A DNA stretch of 64,000 nt, from NCBI RefSeq assembly GCF_003001815.1, contig NZ_PVMZ01000025.1, forward strand, positions 1 through 64,000. Direction: 5' to 3'. Source of the stretch: Actinoplanes italicus (GTDB taxonomy: Bacteria; Actinomycetota; Actinomycetes; Mycobacteriales; Micromonosporaceae). The position numbers and the translations under genes were made by a program. Of the stretch, positions 45,053 to 54,208 are shown in pieces. Under the pieces are notes generated by a model. It saw only the letters and a program-made list of their open reading frames with translations, searched no databases and was not told where the DNA came from. Numbering within the stretch: position 1 is the stretch's first letter; each line of letters opens with the position of its first letter.

Positions 45053-45219
45053 GTCTGCTCCCTCGCCTGCGGTCCGCGTCCGCGAACCATCCAGGCCTGT
45101 GGTTCGGCAAGAGCAGACAAAACCTTAGATTTTGTACGCGCTACGCGAACCCACCGAGGCTGGGCAGGCGCGACGCGGGCGGGACACCGGCCCGACAAGG
45201 CGGCTCGCGGGCTGCACCG

Positions 45220-45576
45220 GCACTCACCGACGCGGGCCGGGCGTTCCCGAACGGCACGTCGTGGGCCAGCTCCTACACCGGCGGCAACGGCTACTACTAC
45301 CTGTTCATGTCGTTCGGCTTCTGCTGCCGGGGCGCGTCCAGCACGTACCGCACCATGGTCGCCCGCTCGACGAGCATCACCGGTCCATACCGCGACCGCG
45401 CCGGCACCTACACCACCGCCGGTGGCGGCACCGAGATCCTGGCGACACACGGCAGCATCTACGGCCCGGGCCACACCGCCGTCTTCACCGACACCGACGC
45501 CGACGTGCTCGTCTACCACTACTACAACTCGTCGGGCACCGCGAAGCTCGGCATCAACCTGCTCGGCTGGGACTCC
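45220..45576 (+). pseudogene. GH43 endo-arabinanase fragment, both ends lost
   Basis: In frame 1 the translation ASSYTGGNGYYYLFMSFGF, then CCRGASSTYRTMVARS and GPGHTAVFTDTDADVLVYHY, ending at INLLGWDS, matches the core of GH43 arabinan endo-1,5-alpha-L-arabinosidases. The N-terminal half (signal peptide, first blades and catalytic Asp) and the end of the propeller are missing. Similarity stops at the exact stop codon of the neighbouring convergent small gene. It lacks a start and a usual length, so it is a relic. It fits the arabinose-polymer locus 3 kb away. Confidence 0.8.
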
Positions 45577-45879
45577 TCAGCTCATCCAACGTGGCACCGG
45601 CAACGATGCGCCGGATATTCCCTCGAGATCGCTCTCAGCCAGCTCGCGGGCGAGGCCGACAGAATCACCCGTCCCACCGAACGCGGCCAGCAAGATCAGA
45701 TCCATCGAGTCGGCACACCCTTTCCGGCGCCCTTCATCGAAGGCTCGCTCGACGACCCGCCCGATCGTCTCGCCGATGACCTCCCCATACCCTTGGGCGA
45801 AACCTCTGGTCCAGTCGCGACGGGCAATTTCGCGGCCGGCCTCAGAATTCTCGGAATTTTCGATCCGTTCCCTGATCAA
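45577..45879 (-). CDS. small protein, duplicate of the C-terminal domain of the Rpn-like nuclease
   Basis: This 100-aa protein begins by ATGA overlap with the stop of the 269-aa gene. Its sequence mirrors the last 80 residues of that protein: SEAGREIARRDWTRG versus SESGRDIARRNRAEG, and DSMDLILLAAFG versus DSMQALLRARFG. It lacks the nuclease core. In Rpn families a short C-terminal product made from inside the gene can bind and restrain the full enzyme. Here the short form seems to be encoded as a separate duplicate. Translation is probably coupled. Function inferred. Confidence 0.65.
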   Translation of the reverse strand: MIRERIENSENSEAGREIARRDWTRGFAQGYGEVIGETIGRVVERAFDEGRRKGCADSMDLILLAAFGGTGDSVGLARELAESDLEGISGASLPVPRWMS

Positions 45880-46685
45880 CCGATCGCCCGCAGGTCCTCG
45901 AGTGTGACACCGTCGACAATGCGGGCGATGTTGCCGACATGGTCGCCGTCGGCCAATCGGCGGGCAAGATCGTCTAGATCATCGATGTCACCGAATCTGG
46001 CCCGCAGCAGGGCCTGCATCGAGTCGAAATGTCCCTCGGCCCGGTTACGACGGGCGATATCGCGGCCGGACTCGGACTGTTCGAGGATGTTGTTCATGCC
46101 TCCCCTCTCCAGCGCTTCGAGGATCTGGATTGCGAGCGGGTCGGCGGTCGCGGCGATCCGGTCGACGACGCGTTCGACTACGTCGGGTGGCGCTTTCCTG
46201 GACCAGAGCGCGAGCGGCGCCAGCGGACCGGCCAGCAAAGCGGCCGGGTCCAGGTCCTCGGGCACGTTGACGACCCGATAGTCGAGCCGGGCCTGGTCGC
46301 GATGAAAGCTGCCGGGATATCCCCCACCGAGCGGCCAGATCACCACCTGATGGATCCGGTGATCGGTGCGGCGGTATTTGAGGACGAGGCCCGCCCAGTA
46401 GGCGACCATCCGCTCCTGGAAGTCGTCGGTCCGCTTGACCTGCACCTCGACGTGATAGACGTCGGCGGGCCAGCTGTCGTCGTGGTGGACCAGGAACACC
46501 TTGTCACGCTGCAGGCTGCGCTGGCGCGGCAACTCGGTGGGCCCGTCGAGGATCACCTCCCGCTCACCGAGCCGGGCACCACACAGCACCTGTAACGCGT
46601 CGCGTGGATGGCGTGCCAGCAGATTCTTGTAGAGGCCGTCGAAGTCGCGGGCCGCTGCCGGCCCAGCGGTAACGCCGTCGGTCAC
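45876..46685 (-). CDS. Rpn/PDDEXK-like nuclease family protein
   Basis: This protein has 269 aa. The N-terminal 140 residues carry YHVEVQVKR (about 80-88, ExK type) with a preceding ILDGP strand, the PD-(D/E)xK layout of the recombination-promoting nuclease/putative transposase (Rpn, DUF4351-like) group. AYWAGLVLKYRRTDHRIHQV is also typical. The C-terminal 80 residues are helical and are duplicated in the next gene. GTG start with GGGGAGGAG upstream. It sits beside a truncated arabinanase, so it may have arrived by transfer. Confidence 0.72.
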   Translation of the reverse strand: MTDGVTAGPAAARDFDGLYKNLLARHPRDALQVLCGARLGEREVILDGPTELPRQRSLQRDKVFLVHHDDSWPADVYHVEVQVKRTDDFQERMVAYWAGLVLKYRRTDHRIHQVVIWPLGGGYPGSFHRDQARLDYRVVNVPEDLDPAALLAGPLAPLALWSRKAPPDVVERVVDRIAATADPLAIQILEALERGGMNNILEQSESGRDIARRNRAEGHFDSMQALLRARFGDIDDLDDLARRLADGDHVGNIARIVDGVTLEDLRAIG

Positions 46686-46852
46686 GATTGCTCCTCCCCA
46701 CGCCCCGGGTCGGGCGTACTACGAGCCTGCCTTGGCTATCGACTAGAAGTCAAGGGTGAACGTGAATTACGACACCTAGGCGTAAGACAGGTCCAAGGCG
46801 AGGACGGAGGAACGGGGCGGAGCCGCTGGCAGTGACTCCGTCCCGGTAGGGC

Positions 46853-47788
46853 TCAGATGCCGGCCGTGCGCACTGCCCCGTGGAGCTCGGCCGCGCGGTC
46901 GATCAGGTCCTTCACGTCGCGGGCCGCGGCGGGCAGCGTCAGGTAGACGTGGTCGGCGCCGGCCTCGGCGAAGGCCGCCACGTCGTCGACCAGCTGCGAC
47001 ATGCTCGCGGCGAGCGGCTGCCGCGGTTCGAGGGACTGCGCGGTCAGCGACAGTACGGAGATCTGAACGGTGCAGCTGATCGGCGTCTCGCGTCCGGCCC
47101 GCTCGGCCGCCTCCCGCAGGCGCCCGAGGGTGGCGGCCACCTGCTCCGGTGTGACACCGGTGGCGACCCAGCCGTCGGCACGGTCGACCACCCGCTTGAG
47201 CGCCCGCTGCGAGGCAGGCCCCGCACCGAGCAGGATCGGGATGCGGTGGGCCGGCTTGGGGCCGACGTCGGCGGTGGTCACCTCGTACCGCGACGTCGCG
47301 TAGCTGACCGGATTCGGGCCCCACACGGCGGCCGCGATGTCCAGGAACTCGTCGAGGGCCCGCCCGCGCTCGCTGAGCGGCACCGGCGCGGCGGCGGCGA
47401 ATTCGTCGGGCGACCAGCCCACGCCGAGCCCGGCGGTGAGCCGGCCACCCGAGGCCGCGTCCAGCGTCGCGAGCTCCCGGGCCAGCCGCATCGGCAGGTG
47501 CAGCGGTACCACCAGCACGCCGGTGGCCAGTTCGATCCGTTCGGTGACGGCGGCCGCGACGGTCAGCGTGATCAGCGCGTCGGAGACACCCCGGTAGACG
47601 TCCGGCCACGGCAGCCCGGGAACGTTGTAGAGGCCGTGCGGGCCGCTCTGGTCCTCGGGTACGAGCACCCGCTCGAAAACCCACAGGCTGTCGTAGCCGA
47701 TCTCCTCGATCGCTCGCGCGGCGGCGACCACGTCCGGGCCGGGCGAGAAGTGACTGAACTGGGGCAAACTGAGGCCGAGTTTCACCAT
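46853..47788 (-). CDS. LLM-class F420-type flavin-dependent oxidoreductase
   Basis: This 311-aa luciferase-like protein begins at ATG 47788 (MVKLGLSLPQFSHF), which is the canonical N-terminus; the upstream frame is not homologous. ERIELATGVLVVPLHLPM, then LDAASGGRLTAGLGVGW and ADGWVATGVTPEQ fit the F420-dependent group. No cofactor gene lies nearby. Substrate unknown. Confidence 0.87.
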   Translation of the reverse strand: MVKLGLSLPQFSHFSPGPDVVAAARAIEEIGYDSLWVFERVLVPEDQSGPHGLYNVPGLPWPDVYRGVSDALITLTVAAAVTERIELATGVLVVPLHLPMRLARELATLDAASGGRLTAGLGVGWSPDEFAAAAPVPLSERGRALDEFLDIAAAVWGPNPVSYATSRYEVTTADVGPKPAHRIPILLGAGPASQRALKRVVDRADGWVATGVTPEQVAATLGRLREAAERAGRETPISCTVQISVLSLTAQSLEPRQPLAASMSQLVDDVAAFAEAGADHVYLTLPAAARDVKDLIDRAAELHGAVRTAGI

Positions 47789-47951
47789 GTCCCGACGATT
47801 CCACACAGGACACCAGGGCGCTGACTCATTCCGGACAGCACCTCGATTTCGAAGATCGAACGACTTCCGTTGATCCGACACGGCCGGTTATCCGTGGTCT
47901 TCCTCAACCGGGACAACCGCACAGGTCATACACAGGTCATGGAGGCACAAC

Positions 47952-48767
47952 GTGCTAGCTGTCGTCCGCTCGTCCGCCGCGCCCCGTCGGCTGACCGCGC
48001 TCATGATCGCCGCGCTGGCGCTCGTCCTGTTCGATCCCCGGGCCGCGTACGCCGAGCCCGGCGTGCCGAACCCGCCGAACAACCTCCTGACCGACACGGG
48101 CGAGGGCAACGTCGCCGAGGCCGACATCGACTTCGTGATCAAGGTGAAGCTCGCCGGGCTGTGGGAGATCCCGGCCGGCGAGATGGCGCAGACCCGGTCG
48201 AACAGCAACCGGATCAAGAAGATCGGGGAGGACATCGCCGCGCAGCACGGGTCGCTGGACGCGCTGGTCGAGGCCGCGGCGAAGAAACTCGACGTCGATC
48301 TGCCGGACAAGCCGAACAAGGATCAGCAGGGCTGGCTCGACGAGATGGAGGCCGCCAAGGGCGAGGAGTTCGACCAGATCTACGTCGACCGCCTGCGTGC
48401 CGCCCACGGCAAGATCTTCCCGGCGATCGCGACGATCCGGACCAGCACCCGCAACGACACCGTCCGCAAACTGGCCCAGCGGACCAACCAGTTCGTGATG
48501 ACGCACCTGACGCTGCTGGAGAGCAGCGGCATCGTCGACTTCGAGTCGCTGCCGACCGCGCCGCCGCCGAACGCCGCCGCCACCACGAAGGCGGCCAGCC
48601 CGGTGCTGCAGTCCGCGGATGCCAACGGCGGTACGCCGTCGGTGAGCCTGCCCGTGGTCGGTGTCGTGGTCGTCGTCGGCGTGGGTGTGGCGTTCCTGCT
48701 GTCACGCAAGCTGATGCAGGACCCGCGCCGCCGCCGGAGGTCGCGCAACCGCAGCTATCAATACTGA
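47952..48767 (+). CDS. DUF4142 domain protein, secreted and membrane-anchored
   Basis: This 271-aa protein starts at GTG, with GGAGG 7 bp upstream. A signal peptide (about 1-35, ends AYAEP) is followed by a ferritin-like DUF4142 four-helix region (about 55-200) with LAGLWEIPAGEMAQ and AAQHGSLDALVEAAAKKL. A linker and a C-terminal TM helix (about 235-255) end in a basic tail (RRRRRSRNRS), so the domain faces outward. Roles of DUF4142 proteins are unsettled. Confidence 0.85.
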   Translation: MLAVVRSSAAPRRLTALMIAALALVLFDPRAAYAEPGVPNPPNNLLTDTGEGNVAEADIDFVIKVKLAGLWEIPAGEMAQTRSNSNRIKKIGEDIAAQHGSLDALVEAAAKKLDVDLPDKPNKDQQGWLDEMEAAKGEEFDQIYVDRLRAAHGKIFPAIATIRTSTRNDTVRKLAQRTNQFVMTHLTLLESSGIVDFESLPTAPPPNAAATTKAASPVLQSADANGGTPSVSLPVVGVVVVVGVGVAFLLSRKLMQDPRRRRRSRNRSYQY

Positions 48768-48783
48768 TCCGTTGATCTCCCGG

Positions 48784-48817
48784 TGAGGGGGCGCCGTCCG
48801 CGGACGGCGCCCCCTCA
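48784..48817. terminator. perfect 16-bp hairpin between convergent genes
   Basis: A TGAGGGGGCGCCGTCC arm pairs perfectly with GGACGGCGCCCCCTCA around a 2-nt loop. It lies between the stops of the DUF4142 gene and the secreted glycosidase gene and probably serves both. Confidence 0.85.
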
Positions 48818-48824
48818 TGCACTG

Positions 48825-50513
48825 TCAGGCCAGGTTGATGTAGTCGAGTTCGGCGTAACCGGTGCCGCCGGCGAAGAACGGCGAGCCCTTGGCCAGGCGG
48901 ATGGTGTTCCAGCCGGCACGCAGGTTGACCGTGGTGTTCACCGTCGAGCCGAAGACGCCCCAGGCCGCGGTCGGCGGGTAGCTGACCGTCTGCCAGGCAC
49001 TGCCGTTGTACGCCAGACCGTGGGTGGCGGTGGCCCCCGTACCGTTGGCGTAGCCGATCGTCATCGTGTACGACCGCGCGGCCGGCACGTTGACCAGGAA
49101 GTCGACGAACGACTGGTTGCGCGAGTTGGCGGAGCCGTCGATCTGACCGACGAAACCGCCGCTGGACGCCGACCCGCTGGAGAACCGGTTCGCGTTGACG
49201 ACCGTGGCGTTCTCCGCCTCGTAACGCTGTTGCCACGCCGGCACGCCCGAGGTCGGGGTGACGAGCAGCTGGTACGAGTCCCACGCGTCCATTCCGGTGA
49301 CGGGCACGCTGATCACCCCGCCGGAGACCGTGTAGGTGCCGCTCGAGACGCTGATCGGGGCGGACTGGTTGGTGAACCGGCCGGTGGTGCCGCTGCGGGA
49401 CAGGGTGACCCGCACCTGGGAGCCGAGCGCGCCGAGCCCGGTGACCCGGACCGTGTTGTTCCCGCTGTCGCCGCCGAACACCACGTTCACGATCTTGCGG
49501 GTGCCGTCGTAGGCGGCGACGCCCTCCAGCCACGAGCCGGGGACGGTCCGCACGATGTTGCCGGCCATGTCGCCGTACCACCGGTAGGTCCAGTACGACG
49601 AGGTGGGCAGGTTGTTGTGCAGCAGGCCGTTGAGGGTGCCGGCCTCGTACCAGTAGGCCCGTTCCGCCGACCGGATCCCGTGCCGTTCGAAGACCGCCAT
49701 GTAGTGCACGGCCACGCTCGGGATGTCGACCTGCGACGGCGACGCGTACTCGTTGATCGAAATCGGTCGCGCGGAGATGCCGAGGGACCGCTCGATCGCC
49801 CGGTAGTCGGCCACGTGCGCTTCGACCTGGAGGTATTTGTCGTTCTCCAGCTCGTGCCAGACGATCACGTCGGGCAGCGTGCCGGTGTCGCGGGCGTTGG
49901 TGAGGAAGCTGACCATCCAGTCGTGGTTGTAGACCGAGTGGCTGGGCCCGACGATCGGGGTGACCGTGTCGAGGGATCGGATCAAACGGTGGGTACGGGT
50001 CCACCCGGCGTTGAAGGTGCCGGCGGCGCTGGTGTTCCAGGTCCAGTCCGGTTCGTTCCAGAGCTCGTAGCCGTCGACGTTGGTGGTGCCGCCGGCCGCC
50101 AGCCGGGTGTTGACCATGGTGCGGACCTTGGACTCCCAGTCGGCCCAGCTGACCCACCGGTACGGGAAGTCCTTGTAGATGTCCGGCAGCCGCCAGAACT
50201 GCTGAGCGCCGGCGCTGGTGATCTTCCCGGCGGCCAGGTTGCCGTCGCAGCAGGGTGTGGTGGCGCCGTTGCCGAGCTGCTGCACGCCGGGCGGCGGCTG
50301 GGTGAGGTGGTTGAGCCGCAGCGGGTAGAGCTGCTCCAGCGGCGGCTTGGTGCCGGTGTCGACGGCGTAGAGGCCGCCGGACGCGACGTGCGTGACGGGG
50401 CGCACGACGGTGCCGACGTCGACGGTGAGGGTGTTGCCTGCGGCCTGTGCCGGGCTGGGGACGGCCAGCCCGGCCAGGACGAGCAACAGTGCGGCGGGGA
50501 TGCGGTGGCGCAC
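48825..50513 (-). CDS. secreted clan GH-A glycoside hydrolase with C-terminal CBM6/35-like domain
   Basis: This 562-aa protein starts at GTG 50513 with GAGGTG upstream; it opens with the signal peptide VRHRIPAALLLVLAGLAV and cleaves after AQAA. The catalytic TIM barrel (about 30-355) has LWNEPDW (acid/base Glu about 152) and ISINEYASP (nucleophile Glu about 253), like GH39/GH-A arabinosidases. An Ig-like segment follows. The last 115 residues (RYEAENATVV, SANSRNQSFVDF, AELDYINLA) form a CBM6/35-type domain. It shares the NEP/INEY layout with the large enzyme at 56.9 kb. It is the last gene of the operon with GH127 and the ABC importer, 19 bp after the GH127 stop. Confidence 0.82.
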   Translation of the reverse strand: MRHRIPAALLLVLAGLAVPSPAQAAGNTLTVDVGTVVRPVTHVASGGLYAVDTGTKPPLEQLYPLRLNHLTQPPPGVQQLGNGATTPCCDGNLAAGKITSAGAQQFWRLPDIYKDFPYRWVSWADWESKVRTMVNTRLAAGGTTNVDGYELWNEPDWTWNTSAAGTFNAGWTRTHRLIRSLDTVTPIVGPSHSVYNHDWMVSFLTNARDTGTLPDVIVWHELENDKYLQVEAHVADYRAIERSLGISARPISINEYASPSQVDIPSVAVHYMAVFERHGIRSAERAYWYEAGTLNGLLHNNLPTSSYWTYRWYGDMAGNIVRTVPGSWLEGVAAYDGTRKIVNVVFGGDSGNNTVRVTGLGALGSQVRVTLSRSGTTGRFTNQSAPISVSSGTYTVSGGVISVPVTGMDAWDSYQLLVTPTSGVPAWQQRYEAENATVVNANRFSSGSASSGGFVGQIDGSANSRNQSFVDFLVNVPAARSYTMTIGYANGTGATATHGLAYNGSAWQTVSYPPTAAWGVFGSTVNTTVNLRAGWNTIRLAKGSPFFAGGTGYAELDYINLA

Positions 50514-50532
50514 GGTGTCACCTCGAAGGGGG

Positions 50533-52446
50533 TTAGGGGGACGGTTGGTCCTCCTGTGCGGTGAGCGGGATCCAGACCCGCATCGGGCCGGGTTCCCGGT
50601 TGGCCGACAGGAAGTAGGGGACGGCGGTGACCGTCGTGGTCGCCGCCGTGGAGCCGCCGCTGCGCAGGTCGCGGTAGAGCGGCCGGTTCTCGGGTGCCCG
50701 GGCACGGACCCGGACGCGCAGCGTGACCGGGAAGAGTCCGGTGCTGTGGAAGGCGACCGCGGCCGGTGACGCCGGGTCGAGTTCGTAGTCCTCGAACAGC
50801 GTCCCGCCGGCGGGCATGTCGGCGTGTTCGAGGCAGTACACGATCGGGCCACGCATCAGGGCGGCGGCGCCGCGGACGGCGTCGACCCGCGGGTGCGCGG
50901 CGACCAGGCGGGCCGGCATGGCCAGGGTCAGCACGACCTCGTCGCCCGGATGCCAGATGCGGTGCAGGCGCAGGTAGCCGTCCTGCGTTCGGGCCGGGGC
51001 CGGGGTGCCGTTGACGGTCAGCCGCACGTCGGAGCACCAGGCCGGCACGCGCAACGACAGGGTCCACGGCTCGGCCGGGGTGTCGGTGACGGTCACGGTG
51101 ACCTGCTCGTCCCACGGGTAACGGGTGCGCACGTCGACACCGAACCCACTCGAGGCGAAGGTTCCCGCGCCGTAGAGGTGCAGCTGGAGGCCGCTGTCGT
51201 CACCGGTGGCGGCGTACGTGTGCAGTGACGCCATCAGCCGGGCCAGATTCGGCGGGCAGCACGCGCACTCGTACCAGTCGAGGCGGTGGCCGGGCGCGTT
51301 CTCGTCGCCGCTGTCGTGGCCGGTGCGCCGCTGCAGCGGGGTCGAGTAGAAGAACGCCTTCCCGTCGGCGGCGGTGCTCGCGGCGATCGCGTTGTGCAGC
51401 ACACGTTCCATCTCGTCGGCGTATTTCACCTTGCCGGTGGCCAGCAGCAGCCGCCAGGCGAGCTGGAAACTGGCGATGGCGGCACACGTCTCGGCGTAGG
51501 CGCGGTCCGGCGGCAACTCGTACGCGTCGCCGTACGCCTCGTCGCGGTGCCGGGAACCCTGGCCGCCGGTCAGGTAGGTGCGGCTGTCCAGCGCCGAGTC
51601 CCACAGCTGCTCGGTCTTGGCCAGCAGCGCCTCATCACGGGTCTCGACGGCCACGTCGACGGCGCCGGCCAGCAGGTAGAGCTGCCGGACCACATGGCCG
51701 CTGACCTCGTCCACCTCACGCAACGGCTGATGGTCCTGGTAGTAGGCGGCGCCGAACCGGCCGGGCCCGAGGGTTCCGTGGCCACGGTTGTCCAGGAAAC
51801 GGGCGGCCAGGTCGAGGTACGGCCGATGCCCGGTCACCCGGTACAACTCGGCGAGCGCGGTCTCCACCTCGGGATGGCCGTCGGTCTCGCGCGAGTCCCC
51901 GTACCGCAGGATCAGAAGGTCGGCGAAACGGCGCGCGACCGACACGACCTGCTGAGCCACCGCATCTCCGGGCGCGGAACGCGCCGCCGCGACCGCCGCC
52001 TGGATCAGGTGCCCGGCCGTGTACATCTCGTGGCTGAAGTGCAGCTCGTTCCACTGCCGGTCACGCTTGTCCGGGTCCTGGTAGTAGGTGACCAGGTAGC
52101 CGTCCGGGTCCTGGGCCTTCTCCAGCAGCGCGGCCGTCTCCGCGGCGAACTCACCGGCGGTCCCCGACCAGAACGCCGCCTCCAGGCTCTTGTGCACGTC
52201 GGTGTCGGCGAACCAGTACCCGCGGTAGTCGGCGTCCGAATCGCCGGTGACCCTGCGCAGGTTGTCGAGGTTGCCGTACGTGTCGAGCCGGGCCACGCAG
52301 TGCGGCAGGGTGGCCTCGGTGTTGCGGGCCTGCCAGCCGCCGAGCAGACCGTCCGGCGCGAGCCGCACCGTGTTGGCGGGCAGCGGCCACAGGGTGCCGA
52401 TCGCCTGCGGGGTGGGCGCGACGGGACCGTGGAAAACAGAGCTCAT
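50533..52446 (-). CDS. GH127 beta-L-arabinofuranosidase
   Basis: This 637-aa cytosolic protein has no signal peptide. It shows the GH127 (DUF1680) hallmarks: LGGWQARN and HEMYTAGHL in the (alpha/alpha)6 barrel, YAETCAAI, and ECACCPPN, where the Cys cluster carries the nucleophile Cys and zinc ligands. A C-terminal beta-sandwich follows. The family releases beta-L-arabinofuranose from plant arabinooligosaccharides such as those on hydroxyproline-rich glycoproteins. Being intracellular, it would act on oligomers brought in by the ABC importer. It starts 8 bp from the preceding permease stop. Confidence 0.92.
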   Translation of the reverse strand: MSSVFHGPVAPTPQAIGTLWPLPANTVRLAPDGLLGGWQARNTEATLPHCVARLDTYGNLDNLRRVTGDSDADYRGYWFADTDVHKSLEAAFWSGTAGEFAAETAALLEKAQDPDGYLVTYYQDPDKRDRQWNELHFSHEMYTAGHLIQAAVAAARSAPGDAVAQQVVSVARRFADLLILRYGDSRETDGHPEVETALAELYRVTGHRPYLDLAARFLDNRGHGTLGPGRFGAAYYQDHQPLREVDEVSGHVVRQLYLLAGAVDVAVETRDEALLAKTEQLWDSALDSRTYLTGGQGSRHRDEAYGDAYELPPDRAYAETCAAIASFQLAWRLLLATGKVKYADEMERVLHNAIAASTAADGKAFFYSTPLQRRTGHDSGDENAPGHRLDWYECACCPPNLARLMASLHTYAATGDDSGLQLHLYGAGTFASSGFGVDVRTRYPWDEQVTVTVTDTPAEPWTLSLRVPAWCSDVRLTVNGTPAPARTQDGYLRLHRIWHPGDEVVLTLAMPARLVAAHPRVDAVRGAAALMRGPIVYCLEHADMPAGGTLFEDYELDPASPAAVAFHSTGLFPVTLRVRVRARAPENRPLYRDLRSGGSTAATTTVTAVPYFLSANREPGPMRVWIPLTAQEDQPSP

Positions 52447-52454
52447 TGGATCCT

Positions 52455-53279
52455 CTAGTCCTTGACGGCGCCGGCGGTCACACCGGCGGCCACGTAACGC
52501 TGGGCCAGGATGAGCAGCAGCGTCGCGGGAATCGACGCGACCACGGCGGTCGCCATGATCGCGTTCCACTGCTGGTTGTTGTTGCCGATGTAGTGGTAGA
52601 TGCCGAGGGTGATCGGCTGGGCGTCACCGCCGCCGTCGAGCGTCGTGGCGAAGACGAAGTCCGACCACGCCCACAGGAACGCGAACAGGCTGACCGTGAC
52701 GATCGCGTTGCGGGACACCGGCAGGATCACCGAGACGAACGTGCGCCACTTCGACGCGCCGTCGATGAGCGCCGCGTTGATCAGCTCGTCGGGGATGCCG
52801 GACATGAACGCCGTGAAGATCAGCACGCCGAACGGGACGGCGATCGTCGAGTCCGCGAGGATCAGGCCACCGACCGTGTTGAGGACGCCGAGGCGCAGGT
52901 AGATGGCGTAGAAGCCCATCGCCATGATGATTCCGGGGATCATCTGCGCGATCAGCAGGACGAAGCTGAGCGCGCCGCCGCCCTTCGGGCGGAGCTTGGC
53001 CAGGGCGTATCCGGCGGGCGCGGAGAGCACGAGCGTCAGGGCGACGGTGCCGAGACCGACGACCAAGGACGTTCCGAGGTACGGCAACTGCTGCTCGAAG
53101 ACGGCGCGGTAGCCCTCCAGGGTCCCGTTCCACGGGAACAGGTGCGGTGGGTCGGCCCGCATGTCGTTGTCCCTGGTGAACGACACGTTGATCATCCAGT
53201 AGACCGGGAACAGCATGATCGCCGTGAAGAACAGGCCGAGCACGGTCTTTGCGTATCTGAGAACTGCCGCGTACCTCAT
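52455..53279 (-). CDS. carbohydrate ABC permease (MalG type)
   Basis: This 274-aa protein has six hydrophobic segments and the EAA-type loop ELINAALIDGASKWRTF followed by ILPVS, which contacts the ATPase. The short periplasmic entry (FPVYWMINVSF) is typical of MalG. ATG start overlaps the stop of the MalF-type gene (4 bp). The importer's ATPase gene is not in the window; a shared MsiK-like ATPase is usual in actinomycetes. Confidence 0.93.
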   Translation of the reverse strand: MRYAAVLRYAKTVLGLFFTAIMLFPVYWMINVSFTRDNDMRADPPHLFPWNGTLEGYRAVFEQQLPYLGTSLVVGLGTVALTLVLSAPAGYALAKLRPKGGGALSFVLLIAQMIPGIIMAMGFYAIYLRLGVLNTVGGLILADSTIAVPFGVLIFTAFMSGIPDELINAALIDGASKWRTFVSVILPVSRNAIVTVSLFAFLWAWSDFVFATTLDGGGDAQPITLGIYHYIGNNNQQWNAIMATAVVASIPATLLLILAQRYVAAGVTAGAVKD

Positions 53280-54208
53280 GCCTGCCTCCTCTGGAACCGG
53301 ATGTAGAGCAGGCCGAAGAACAGTGCCATGAGGATCAGCAGGTTGCCGACCGCGGCTCCGGGACCGAACTCGGGCAGCAGACTGCCGAAGCTGAAGCGGT
53401 ACGACCAGGTGGCGAACGTTGTGGACGCGTCCGCCGGGCCACCCTTCGTCATGATCCAGATCAGGTCGAAGACCTTGAGCGTGTAGACCAGACCGAGCAG
53501 CAGTGTGATCGCCGAGACCGGCCGCAGCAGCGGGAACGTGACCCGCCAGAAGCGTTGCCGGCCGTTGGCGCCGTCCAGTGCGGCGGCCTCGTAGATCTCG
53601 CACGGGATGGCCTGCAGTCCGCTGTAGAGCACCACCAGGTTGAACGGGATGCCGATCCAGATGTTCGCGATGATGACGCTGGTCAGCGCCCAGTCCGGCG
53701 AGGTCAGCCAGTTGACCGGGTCCACACCGATCAGTCCGAGAGCGTGGTTGACGATCCCGGAGTCACTGTTGAGCATCCACGACCACGTCGACGCGCTGAC
53801 GATCAGCGGGAGCAGCCACGGCACCAGGAACAGCGCCCGCAACGTCGCCGACAGCCTGAAGTTCTGCGCGAAGAACACGGCCAGGGCGAGCCCGATCGCG
53901 AACTGGAACGCGATGCTGACGACCGTGAACGTCAGCGTGTGCAGGAACGCCGGGCCGAACGCCGGATCGGCGAACACGTCGCGGTAGTTGTCGAGGCCGG
54001 AGAACGGCGCGTCGCCCTGTACGAAGCTGCGGACCGTGTAGTGCCGCAGGCTCAGGTCCAGGTTGCGGTACAGCGGGTAGGCGTAGAAGGCAAGCAGGTA
54101 GATCACGATCGGAGCCAGGAACGCCCAGGCCGTCCAGTGCCCCCGGCCACGCCGGACACGGGCGGTGTTCTCCCGCGTCCGGACGAGGCTGGATACTTCC
54201 GTCGTCAC
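53276..54208 (-). CDS. carbohydrate ABC permease (MalF type)
   Basis: This protein has 310 aa. GTG at 54208 overlaps the stop of the binding-protein gene, so the longer frame upstream is rejected. A basic cytoplasmic N-terminus is followed by six TM helices; the EAA loop reads EIYEAAALDGANGRQRFW, then VTFPLLRP. It is the partner of the MalG-type gene. The pair should take up an oligosaccharide, probably of arabinose given the neighbouring GH127 gene. Confidence 0.93.
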   Translation of the reverse strand: MTTEVSSLVRTRENTARVRRGRGHWTAWAFLAPIVIYLLAFYAYPLYRNLDLSLRHYTVRSFVQGDAPFSGLDNYRDVFADPAFGPAFLHTLTFTVVSIAFQFAIGLALAVFFAQNFRLSATLRALFLVPWLLPLIVSASTWSWMLNSDSGIVNHALGLIGVDPVNWLTSPDWALTSVIIANIWIGIPFNLVVLYSGLQAIPCEIYEAAALDGANGRQRFWRVTFPLLRPVSAITLLLGLVYTLKVFDLIWIMTKGGPADASTTFATWSYRFSFGSLLPEFGPGAAVGNLLILMALFFGLLYIRFQRRQA

